From a virus, in IMG/VR virus record IMGVR_UViG_3300009161_000051, positions 1-59,310 of that record: a stretch of DNA of 59,310 nucleotides; one strand, 5' to 3'. Of the stretch, positions 8,942-16,227 are shown piece after piece (the stretch's first letter is position 1; every line of letters begins with the position of its first letter). Under the pieces are notes generated by a model. It was not told the DNA's origin. It was given only the letters and a program-made list of their open reading frames with translations, and did not search any database. Both the position numbers and the translations under genes were made by a program.

Positions 8942-9702
8942 GTACGATTAAAGTCACTAACATACAGAATGAATCGTCAGCTACAGTAAACATGAGTTTG
9001 GGAACGGCTGGTGAAGTTACACTAGCAAAAAGCCCAAAGTTAAATGGTTCTACGTCTGGGACACTCACAATTGCCGCTCCTGCTGTAGCGGGTACTAATA
9101 CAATTACATTCCCTGCTGCGACAGACACGGTTGCAACCCTTGCCGCTACCCAGACGCTTACTAATAAGACGTTAACTAGCCCGACGATTACGGGTGCTGT
9201 TGTATCCTCAATGGGCAGCAGCGTACTTACACGAGCAACCGCGCAAACACAACCAGCATCTCCTTCGGCGGTTGCTAATGTTGACTTTATAGGCATCCCG
9301 TCATGGGTAAAACGCGTCTCGGTTATGTTCTCTGAAGTAAGCACAAGCGGAACAAGCAATTATATTATCCAGCTTGGATACGGTGCAACACCAACATATG
9401 TGACAAGTGGATATTTAGGTTCAGTAGTAGCTGGAGGAGGAACAGCAACTTCTTTTAGTACTGGATTTATGCTTAATAATGGTAGCGCAGCAACAGATGC
9501 TTATAGCGGAATTGCAACCATAACAAATATAACAGGTAATGCTTGGACTATGACAAGCGTTTTAGGCATTACAACTAACAATGCCAACCGATATGCCGCT
9601 GGAAATGTCAGCACAGTTACTGTCTTGACTGCAATCCGTATTACCACCGTAACCGGCACAGACACTTTTGACGCTGGCACTATCAACATCATGTACGAGT
9701 AA
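8938..9702 (+). CDS. Tail fibre protein with shared Thr-rich module
   Basis: 254 residues. Residues 30-80 contain LNGSTSGTLTIAAPAVAGTN followed by ATQTLTNKTLTSPTITG, the same module as in the protein at 6841. The C-terminal half (from RVSVMFSEVSTSGTSNYIIQ) resembles compact phage tail tip domains with repeated beta strands and ends FDAGTINIMYE. Probably a second receptor-binding fibre attached through the common module. Confidence 0.7.
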   Translation: MSTIKVTNIQNESSATVNMSLGTAGEVTLAKSPKLNGSTSGTLTIAAPAVAGTNTITFPAATDTVATLAATQTLTNKTLTSPTITGAVVSSMGSSVLTRATAQTQPASPSAVANVDFIGIPSWVKRVSVMFSEVSTSGTSNYIIQLGYGATPTYVTSGYLGSVVAGGGTATSFSTGFMLNNGSAATDAYSGIATITNITGNAWTMTSVLGITTNNANRYAAGNVSTVTVLTAIRITTVTGTDTFDAGTINIMYE

Positions 9703-9706
9703 CATT

Positions 9707-9886
9707 ATGGACATCCAAGAAAGCAAACTTGCAATTGATTCAACCATAGCGACAGGTGCTATTACAATGCCGTTATGGGTTGCTCAATTGCAAGGTTGGA
9801 TTGGACTTGGTATTTCTGTTGGTGGTCTTATCTTGATTGTCATGCGTATTATTATTGCTTTTAGAGATTGGCAAAAAAGGCAATAA
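9707..9886 (+). CDS. Small single-TM protein, possible holin-class protein
   Basis: 59 residues with one clear membrane helix (WIGLGISVGGLILIVMRIII) and a basic end (FRDWQKRQ). It opens a run of four membrane or secreted genes before the endolysin, so a role in lysis is likely. An alternative upstream start at 9668 would overlap the fibre gene and lacks an evident ribosome site. Confidence 0.6.
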   Translation: MDIQESKLAIDSTIATGAITMPLWVAQLQGWIGLGISVGGLILIVMRIIIAFRDWQKRQ

Positions 9887-10357
9887 ATGGACCCGTTTAC
9901 GATCCTCGCTGGCGCACAGGCCATCTATAGCGGCATAAAGTCAATGACCGACAATGCCCACGACGCTATAGATGTTGCAGAGCGCGTAGGATCGTTATTT
10001 TCTCGTGTTGCTCAAATTGTGCAATTAACTTCTACAAACAGGAAAAAGACACTTTTCCAAAGCCAATCTGATTTTGAAGCTGAAGCAATCAAGATGTACA
10101 CGTTGCGGCAGAAAGCCCAACAACTACAACTTGACTGTAAAAACCTTTTTATTGGAACTTACGGGCCACAAGCGTGGGCAGGAATTCAAAAAGAGATAAT
10201 TGAAATGAAAAAGGAAGCGGTACGTCAAGCCGCTGCTGCTCAAAGAGAAGCAGAAGAACGCCGTGCAGAGCTTATCATGGGCGCGTGGATGTTCTTGGGC
10301 GTCATCGTTATGGCTCTTGGCCTTGCACTCTTTGTTTACTTCACGGCGCACAAATGA
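9887..10357 (+). CDS. C-terminally membrane-anchored lysis-region protein
   Basis: 156 residues: an N-terminal part with IYSGIKSMTDNAHDAIDVAE, a long coiled-coil-like centre (MKKEAVRQAAAAQREAEERR), and one C-terminal membrane helix (MGAWMFLGVIVMALGLALFV). It starts immediately after the previous stop and overlaps the lipoprotein gene by four bases. A helical stalk plus membrane anchor next to a lipoprotein suggests a spanin-like pair, although in classical i-spanins the anchor is N-terminal, so this is tentative. Confidence 0.6.
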   Translation: MDPFTILAGAQAIYSGIKSMTDNAHDAIDVAERVGSLFSRVAQIVQLTSTNRKKTLFQSQSDFEAEAIKMYTLRQKAQQLQLDCKNLFIGTYGPQAWAGIQKEIIEMKKEAVRQAAAAQREAEERRAELIMGAWMFLGVIVMALGLALFVYFTAHK

Positions 10358-10536
10358 AGTACCTGTTGGCGGTTGCATTTTTGGTCCTGTCAGGATGTGA
10401 GGACCGTTACCGTTACCCGTGCCAAGACCCTAAAAATTGGGATGCCGCTGAGTGTAACCCACCTATTTGCACCGCCTCTGGAACCTGTTCCGCAGACACC
10501 CTCAAGAGAAACCCGTGCGGGGCCGTGCCGAGATGA
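10354..10536 (+). CDS. Small Cys-rich lipoprotein (possible outer-membrane spanin)
   Basis: 60 residues with a lipoprotein signal, LLAVAFLVLSGC, giving a lipidated Cys15. The mature part is about 45 residues with six more Cys. It lies in a lysis cassette and overlaps a gene for a coiled-coil membrane protein, so an o-spanin-like role is plausible; o-spanins are usually Pro-rich rather than Cys-rich, which lowers the certainty. Starts within ATGA overlap of the preceding gene. Confidence 0.65.
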   Translation: MKYLLAVAFLVLSGCEDRYRYPCQDPKNWDAAECNPPICTASGTCSADTLKRNPCGAVPR

Positions 10537-10790
10537 GGATCAGAGAAGATGAACTTCACGCACTGCTTCAATTCATCATTGGCATCAGCCTGTGCTTGAC
10601 GCTTACGGGAACGGTGTTTGCCGTGCTGTACAGCCTGATATTTGTGGTGCAGCCGATAGATGGACAAGCACCAAACGACCAAGAATTTTTTAAGTTAATC
10701 GCGCCTATTGCTACGTTCCTGACGGGAACTCTTTCAGGAATTATGTTAGGATCAAAATCTACAGGAGGTAAAGACGATGGACCTACTTAA
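10533..10790 (+). CDS. Two-TM protein, candidate holin or antiholin
   Basis: 85 residues with two predicted membrane segments (LLQFIIGISLCLTLTGTVFA plus the next ten residues; and IAPIATFLTGTLSGIMLG) separated by a short polar loop. It overlaps the lipoprotein gene by four bases and runs 14 bases into the 10777 gene. Size and topology fit small holins. Confidence 0.6.
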   Translation: MRIREDELHALLQFIIGISLCLTLTGTVFAVLYSLIFVVQPIDGQAPNDQEFFKLIAPIATFLTGTLSGIMLGSKSTGGKDDGPT

Positions 10791-11304
10791 AAACTTTGGA
10801 AGTCTGATTGGGTCTGTTGCACCAACTTTGGCAACAGCCTTGGGCGGACCATTAGCTGGCATGGCAACAAAAGCATTGTCTCAGGCACTGTTGGGCAATG
10901 AGGACGGCTCTGACGATGATATTCAGGCCGCTCTACGCACTGCATCTCCTGAGCAACTTGCGTCTGTCAAAAAGATTGATGCTGATTTTAAAGTAAAAAT
11001 GAAGAGCCTCGATATTGATCTTGAACGCATTGCGGTGGACGACCGTAAGTCGGCTCGGTCGATGCAAACTGAAACCCGCGATTTTATCCCAAGGCTCTTG
11101 GCGGTATCAGTGACCGTTGGTTTCTTTGCCATCCTGATTTACATGCTTGTCTATGGCTTACCAACAACAGGAAACGAGGCATTGTTGCTTCTTCTTGGAG
11201 CATTGCAAACAGCGTGGGGCGGTATCATCGCTTTCTATTTTGGCTCGTCGTCTGGTTCTCAAAAGAAAGACCAGATGATTTACAATTCCACACCCAAGGA
11301 GTAA
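10777..11304 (+). CDS. Holin-like protein of the 3TM family
   Basis: 175 residues. N-terminal GSLIGSVAPTLATALGGPLA, an amphipathic middle (ASVKKIDADFKVKMKSLDID), then two C-terminal membrane helices (LAVSVTVGFFAILIYMLVYG and LLLLLGALQTAWGGIIAFYF). This order and the ending FYFGSSSGSQKKD match the phage holin family called 3TM holins (PF11351). It would form membrane lesions that release the endolysin encoded four bases downstream. AGGAGG ribosome site precedes the ATG. Confidence 0.8.
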   Translation: MDLLKNFGSLIGSVAPTLATALGGPLAGMATKALSQALLGNEDGSDDDIQAALRTASPEQLASVKKIDADFKVKMKSLDIDLERIAVDDRKSARSMQTETRDFIPRLLAVSVTVGFFAILIYMLVYGLPTTGNEALLLLLGALQTAWGGIIAFYFGSSSGSQKKDQMIYNSTPKE

Positions 11305-11307
11305 CCC

Positions 11308-11820
11308 ATGAAAGACAACTTTGAAGAGTGCCTAGCTCATATTTTGAAATCGGAGGGGGGATTTGTGAATCACCCTAAAGACCCCGGTGGAGCAACAAAT
11401 TTAGGAACCACCAAACGCACTTGGGAAGAGTGGGTAGGACACGAGGTAACAGTAGATGACATTAAAGCCCTCACAATTGCCGATGTCGCCCCGCTCTACA
11501 AAGCGCGGTACTGGGACAAGTGCCGCTGCGATGACCTCCCGCATGGGGTGGACCTTGCTGTTTTTGATCTGTCTATTAATTCTGGCCCTACTCGTGCCTC
11601 CAAGTTTCTTCAAAATGCTTGTAATGTGGTCGCTGATGGGGCTATCGGACCTGCTACACTTGCAGCGGTAGCACAGATGAACCCTCGTGAATTGGCAACT
11701 AAAATTTGCGATGCAAGACTGGCTTTCTTGCAAGCACTGCCAACATGGAGTACGTTTGGCAAAGGTTGGGGCCGTCGAGTAGCAGAAGTTGAAAAAACGG
11801 CTTTCAACATGGTTGGGTAA
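11308..11820 (+). CDS. Endolysin, glycoside hydrolase family 108
   Basis: 170 residues. The N-terminal signature ILKSEGGFVNHPKDPGGATN, with the catalytic Glu of SEGG (residue 16), and the later DLAVFDLSINSGPTRASKFL and VVADGAIGPATLAAV segments match GH108 lysozymes with the fused peptidoglycan-binding domain 3 (usual length 160-190). It cleaves peptidoglycan glycan strands in the periplasm. No signal peptide is visible, so it depends on the holin upstream. Confidence 0.9.
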   Translation: MKDNFEECLAHILKSEGGFVNHPKDPGGATNLGTTKRTWEEWVGHEVTVDDIKALTIADVAPLYKARYWDKCRCDDLPHGVDLAVFDLSINSGPTRASKFLQNACNVVADGAIGPATLAAVAQMNPRELATKICDARLAFLQALPTWSTFGKGWGRRVAEVEKTAFNMVG

Positions 11821-11832
11821 GAGGTCACCGTC

Positions 11833-12567
11833 ATGGATTATGATACTTATAAAAAGCAAATCTATGTCATGGCGGGTTACACAGTCGATCCAGTAACTGG
11901 GTTGATAACTGATTATGACCAAAACTATCTGACAATTTTGCCAGAGATGATTACGTATGCTGAATTGAGAATGCAGCGTGATCTGGATTTTTTGTCTACC
12001 CAAACGTCTACGACAGCATATAGCTTGACGGCAAACAATAATACTCTGTCGATACCAACAAGTGCTTTTGTAACGCTGCAAACAATTCAAGTTAATGATG
12101 CTTCTGGTCCAACGCCGCTTTTGCCAACAACAAAATCTTTTTTGCAGAATGTTTGGCCTAATGTTTCTGGCGCAGCAGTGCCTCAATATTTTGCTGTATA
12201 CGGTGGCGACAGTGCTACAGCAGGTCAAACATCTCAAAACATAATTTTTGGGCCTTGGCCTGACAGCAGTTACAATCTTACTCTGACGGGGACGATCCGT
12301 TCTGAAACTCTGTCAGACACAAATACGACGACCTTTATCAGTGTGTATTTGCCTGATTTGTTTATCATGGCGTCTATGATTTACATGAGTGGGTATCAGC
12401 GTAATTTTGGTCGAGCAAATGATGATCCGCAAATGGCGATCACATATGAAAGCCAATACAAGTCCTTGTTAATGTCAGCAACGGTTGAAGAATTCCGTAA
12501 GAAGTTTGAGGCCGCTGCGTGGTCTTCAATGTCACCTGCTCCTGTCGCATCACTCACAAGGGGATAA
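11833..12567 (+). CDS. Head-tail adaptor (gp4-like), copy 2
   Basis: 244 residues with the adaptor pattern: N-terminal helices (YLTILPEMITYAELRMQRDL, DFLSTQTSTTAYSLTANNNT), a beta middle (PQYFAVYGGDS, IIFGPWPDSSYNLTLTGTIR), and C-terminal helices (LPDLFIMASMIYMSGYQRNF). It resembles short-tailed phage tail tubular A or gp4-like proteins and lies directly before the gp10-like gene, the order seen in such phages. It is more canonical than the copy at 2480. Confidence 0.7.
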   Translation: MDYDTYKKQIYVMAGYTVDPVTGLITDYDQNYLTILPEMITYAELRMQRDLDFLSTQTSTTAYSLTANNNTLSIPTSAFVTLQTIQVNDASGPTPLLPTTKSFLQNVWPNVSGAAVPQYFAVYGGDSATAGQTSQNIIFGPWPDSSYNLTLTGTIRSETLSDTNTTTFISVYLPDLFIMASMIYMSGYQRNFGRANDDPQMAITYESQYKSLLMSATVEEFRKKFEAAAWSSMSPAPVASLTRG

Positions 12568-12570
12568 AAC

Positions 12571-14706
12571 ATGCCTCATGGCAGTGTAAAAATTATCCCC
12601 GGCGTTGATACGACAAGAACTCCTGCTTTAAATGAAGCTGCGATTTCTGAAACTAATTTGATTAGGTTTTTGCCGGATCGGAATGGTCTTGGATTGCCTC
12701 AAAAGTTAGGCGGCTGGGTAAGGTTTTTTAGTGGACAATTTGTTTCACCAATACGTGACCTTCACGCTTGGCAAGATTTGAATGAATTTAAATGGTTGGC
12801 GGTAGGTGCTGAATTAAGTCTAAGTGCTATTTATAATAGTACCCAAACAGTGATTACGCCAGAATTTTTATCCTCAGATGCGGCTCCTGATTTTTCAATT
12901 GGCGGTGGCCTTCTCTTAGGTGAAGGAACTAACGTCGATAATTTTATAATAACAGAAAGCACAACGCCAGCTTTGGATGGGCTTGAATTAAAAGTTGCTC
13001 AAGGCGGGAACATCGTAACAATCGTTGACGTTGGAAGCGATGTAGCTTTAACCGACATTGTCTATATTAAAACGCCTGTAGCAGTTGGTGGCGGCATTGT
13101 TTATGGAACATACGCAATTTATGCCAGAATTGATAATGATACATATCAAATTCAAGTTGCTTTTAATGCTACGGAGAATGTTGAAAATGGTGGCGCAGTA
13201 CCCCTATTCAACACAACATCTTCAAGTTCATTTGTCACAGTTACATTAGCTAACAATGGTCAATCAGAAGGTGACACCGTAGCATTTTTAGTACCCACAA
13301 CTGTTGGCGGAATTACAGTTTACGGGGAGTATCTTGTTTATAGCGTGATTGATGTAAACCAATTCACCATTGCCGCAACAAATGTGGCTACGTCTACAAC
13401 CAGTGGGTACATGAATGGTGGGGATGTAAGTTTCTATTATTTCCTAGACCTCGGTGCTGGTTCTGGATACGGTCGTGGTGGTTACGGGCAGGGCGGCTAC
13501 GGAACAGGTGGTTCTGCACGAGTCGGGACAAAAATTGAAACAACTGATTGGTATTTGGATAATTTTGGTCAAATATTAATTGCAAATCCGCATGGTGGCG
13601 CAATCTATTATTGGCAACCAAATGGACCATCTAGAACAGCTTTAGTGCTTAAAAATGCTCCCGTAGCTAATAACGGGGTATTTGTTGCAATGCCACAACG
13701 ACAAATTATAGCTTTTGGTTCAACATTTAACGGTTTGGTTGATCCTCTTTTGGTGCGTTGGTGCGATATAAACAATCCTGAAATTTGGAACGGTCAGGCA
13801 ATCAATCAAGCTGGCTCGTATGTAATACCTGAAGGAAGCAAAATTGTTTCAGCTATCCAAGCTCCACAACAGGCAATTTTGTGGACTGACCAGTCAGTAT
13901 GGTCGATGCAGTACATTGGTCCACCTCTTGTTTACGCATTTAACAAAATTGGTACGGGTGTTGGCTCTATATCGCCTAAAAGCGTTGGACTGATGAACAA
14001 TGTTGTTTATTGGATGTCGGAATCGCAATTCAATTTGCTTTCAAGCAATGGTGTTCAAACAATTGCGTGTCCTGTTTGGGACCAAGTATTTCAAAATTTG
14101 AATGAAAGCATTGACGAGTATGGTAACAAGTACACAGATCGGATCAGGTGCGCCACCAATAGTCAATTTGGTGAAGTAACTTGGTATTACCCTTCTGCAA
14201 ATTCCACTGAAAATGATTCATACGTAAAATATAATACGCAGCTTCAGCAGTGGGATTACGGAACTCTTTCAAGGACAGCTTGGGTGGATCAGTCCGTTCT
14301 TGGATCACCAATCGGATCAAGCTCGGATGGTTATCTGTACCAACATGAAATCGGGTACAATAATGGCGACACCGTTATGCTGTCGTCCTTCAAGACAGGT
14401 TATTTTGCTATATCAGAAGCTGATCAACTTTTGTTTGTTGACCAAATTTGGCCTGATATGAAGTGGGGTACTCTTGATAGCGCACAGACAGCAGAAGTGA
14501 ACATTACGTTTTACGGAACAAACTATCCGGGTGACACCCCTATCGTATACGGTCCGTTTACAATGACACAGGCAAAACAGTATATACAAACACGCATTAG
14601 GACACGCCTATTGGCAATTGAAATATCTTCAAATGCTGAACAGCTTGATTCCTTCTGGCGTATGGGTAACGTCAGATATCGTTTCCAACCTGATGGAAGG
14701 TTCTAA
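12571..14706 (+). CDS. Tail hub / packaged-DNA stabilisation protein (gp10-like)
   Basis: 711 residues, beta-rich. The start (GSVKIIPGVDTTRTPALNEA) and internal phrases (NLIRFLPDRNGLGLPQKLGG, ILWTDQSVWSMQYIGPPLVY, IRCATNSQFGEVTWYYPSAN) fit the large tail-hub family of short-tailed phages related to P22 gp10. The family forms the tube or nozzle below the adaptor ring. It follows the adaptor gene by three bases. A Gly/Tyr run (SGYGRGGYGQGGYGTGG) near residue 300 is likely a flexible loop. Confidence 0.7.
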   Translation: MPHGSVKIIPGVDTTRTPALNEAAISETNLIRFLPDRNGLGLPQKLGGWVRFFSGQFVSPIRDLHAWQDLNEFKWLAVGAELSLSAIYNSTQTVITPEFLSSDAAPDFSIGGGLLLGEGTNVDNFIITESTTPALDGLELKVAQGGNIVTIVDVGSDVALTDIVYIKTPVAVGGGIVYGTYAIYARIDNDTYQIQVAFNATENVENGGAVPLFNTTSSSSFVTVTLANNGQSEGDTVAFLVPTTVGGITVYGEYLVYSVIDVNQFTIAATNVATSTTSGYMNGGDVSFYYFLDLGAGSGYGRGGYGQGGYGTGGSARVGTKIETTDWYLDNFGQILIANPHGGAIYYWQPNGPSRTALVLKNAPVANNGVFVAMPQRQIIAFGSTFNGLVDPLLVRWCDINNPEIWNGQAINQAGSYVIPEGSKIVSAIQAPQQAILWTDQSVWSMQYIGPPLVYAFNKIGTGVGSISPKSVGLMNNVVYWMSESQFNLLSSNGVQTIACPVWDQVFQNLNESIDEYGNKYTDRIRCATNSQFGEVTWYYPSANSTENDSYVKYNTQLQQWDYGTLSRTAWVDQSVLGSPIGSSSDGYLYQHEIGYNNGDTVMLSSFKTGYFAISEADQLLFVDQIWPDMKWGTLDSAQTAEVNITFYGTNYPGDTPIVYGPFTMTQAKQYIQTRIRTRLLAIEISSNAEQLDSFWRMGNVRYRFQPDGRF

Positions 14707-14708
14707 CT

Positions 14709-15056
14709 TTGGCTAGTTTAGATGATATCCTGACAACACAGAAAAACGGCGTTCAAGGCATCAATAGCGTTGCTGACACGCAATTATTTCTGGCTGGGAA
14801 ACAAAGTTTTAAAGAAATAAACACATCAACTGTTGTGAAAACAACTGCTGGGTGGGTAGCTAGAGTTTATGTTTTTCAAGCTGGTGATGATGTTGGCACG
14901 ATCTATGACGCAGCATTAACAAGTACAGCAATAACTGGTGTGCGTGTTGCTTTGATTAACAATGTGGTTGGTCTTCAAGAAATATTTATGCCTACCGCAA
15001 CTGGTATTGTCGTAACGCCGAGTAACGGCATGATTGTAACAGTATCGTATAGTTAG
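14709..15056 (+). CDS. Small structural protein
   Basis: 115 residues. It begins with a TTG (MASLDDILTTQKNGVQGINS) two bases after the tail-hub stop; no ATG is available near this end, and the conserved-looking start supports TTG. The C-terminal half is beta-like (GWVARVYVFQAGDDVGTIYD, VTPSNGMIVTVSYS). Such proteins often accompany tail-hub genes in phages of this type; the exact role is unknown. Confidence 0.65.
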   Translation: MASLDDILTTQKNGVQGINSVADTQLFLAGKQSFKEINTSTVVKTTAGWVARVYVFQAGDDVGTIYDAALTSTAITGVRVALINNVVGLQEIFMPTATGIVVTPSNGMIVTVSYS

Positions 15057-15064
15057 GAAACATC

Positions 15065-15637
15065 ATGCCACTGGTTCAAGGTAAGTCCCAAAAATCAATA
15101 TCGTCAAACATCCGAGAGCTTTCTAACACGGGCCATCCGCGAGATCAGAGCATTGCTATTGCTTTGAATGTTGCACGATCATTGAACAAGCCAAAGCACA
15201 AGGCAGATGGCGGTTCTATGATGGGTGTTGGCTTTTTTGCTAAGGGTGGGGTTACAAACCAGAAAAAAGTTCACACTGGTGCTATTCAAAGCGCAGTGGC
15301 GGGTAGGACTGATCATCTACCAATGCATGTTCCTGAAGGTGCTTATGTCATCCCTGCCGACATTGTATCGGCGTTGGCTGAAGGTAACACCCAAGGTGGG
15401 TATAAAATTTTAGACAGGATGATTGAACAATTCCAAGATGATGGAGAATATTCTCGTGGTGGAGAAGTTCCAATCGTTGCGGCTGGTGGTGAATATGTAA
15501 TACCTACTCATGCAGTTGCAGGGTTTGGAAATGGAAATGTGGATCAAGGTCACAAAATCTTGGATGAGTTTGTGAAAAAAATACGCAAACAGACCATTAA
15601 AACTTTGCAAAAACTTCCCGGCCCAAAAAAGGATTGA
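15065..15637 (+). CDS. GG-motif virion protein with duplicated EGxYVIP domain
   Basis: 190 residues. The N-terminus (GKSQKSISSNIRELSNTGHP) is shared by many phage proteins. Two copies of a module are visible: HVPEGAYVIPADIVSALAEG...ILDRMIEQ and VAAGGEYVIPTHAVAGFGNG...ILDEFVKK. They are joined by GG motifs (ADGGSM, AKGGVTN, SRGGEVP). Function unknown; the position between tail hub and large internal proteins suggests a virion or assembly role. Confidence 0.75.
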   Translation: MPLVQGKSQKSISSNIRELSNTGHPRDQSIAIALNVARSLNKPKHKADGGSMMGVGFFAKGGVTNQKKVHTGAIQSAVAGRTDHLPMHVPEGAYVIPADIVSALAEGNTQGGYKILDRMIEQFQDDGEYSRGGEVPIVAAGGEYVIPTHAVAGFGNGNVDQGHKILDEFVKKIRKQTIKTLQKLPGPKKD

Positions 15638-15646
15638 GAATTTAGC

Positions 15647-16216
15647 ATGGAATTACTTATTAAAACTAAGCGTGTACGTCTTTCAAAGAGCAAGCGTATG
15701 CGTATGAATCAGCCTCCAAAAGTTACTACGGAAGCTGTTGTGCGTGTTGGTCAGCCAGAAGATGAAGATGGCGTCATGGTTTTGGCCCGTCTGATCCATA
15801 AAGAGATTGGAATGTTTAATATTGATGAGGACAAAGGATTAACTCAAATCCGTCCTGCATTGAGAAAAGAACATGGTATTGTAGGCGTGATCGGTAAGAA
15901 GGATAACCTTGAGGGTTTCATCCTGTTGCGTGTTTCAACCAATTGGTACAGCCCAAAGCCATTTTTAGAAGAAATGTGCGTGTTTGTGCATCCTGACTAT
16001 CGCAATGCGGTTGATTCAAGAGTTAGAAAGCTATTGGATTTTTCTAAAAAATGTTCTGACGAGTTGCAAATGCCACTGATGATTGGTGTTTTGTCAAATC
16101 AGCGGACTGATGCTAAAGTGAAATTCTACCAGCGTACTTTTGGCGACCCCGCAGGTGCATTTTTTATATATGGTGCAAAAACTGGTCAGTCTGAAGAACC
16201 TGATACTAGACATTAA
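15647..16216 (+). CDS. GNAT-family acetyltransferase-like protein
   Basis: 189 residues. After a basic head, residues 30-175 read as a GNAT fold: VVRVGQPEDEDGVMVLARL at the start, a central strand GFILLRVSTNWYS, then EEMCVFVHPDYRNAVDSRVR and KLLDFSKKCSDEL, and NQRTDAKVKFYQRTFGD at the end. GNAT enzymes transfer acetyl groups from acetyl-CoA. Such genes are frequent beside tail genes of phages, with unknown targets. The acetyl-CoA loop is poorly conserved (YRNAVDSR instead of RxxGxG/A), so activity is uncertain. Confidence 0.75.
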   Translation: MELLIKTKRVRLSKSKRMRMNQPPKVTTEAVVRVGQPEDEDGVMVLARLIHKEIGMFNIDEDKGLTQIRPALRKEHGIVGVIGKKDNLEGFILLRVSTNWYSPKPFLEEMCVFVHPDYRNAVDSRVRKLLDFSKKCSDELQMPLMIGVLSNQRTDAKVKFYQRTFGDPAGAFFIYGAKTGQSEEPDTRH

Positions 16217-16227
16217 GGAGACGGGCC

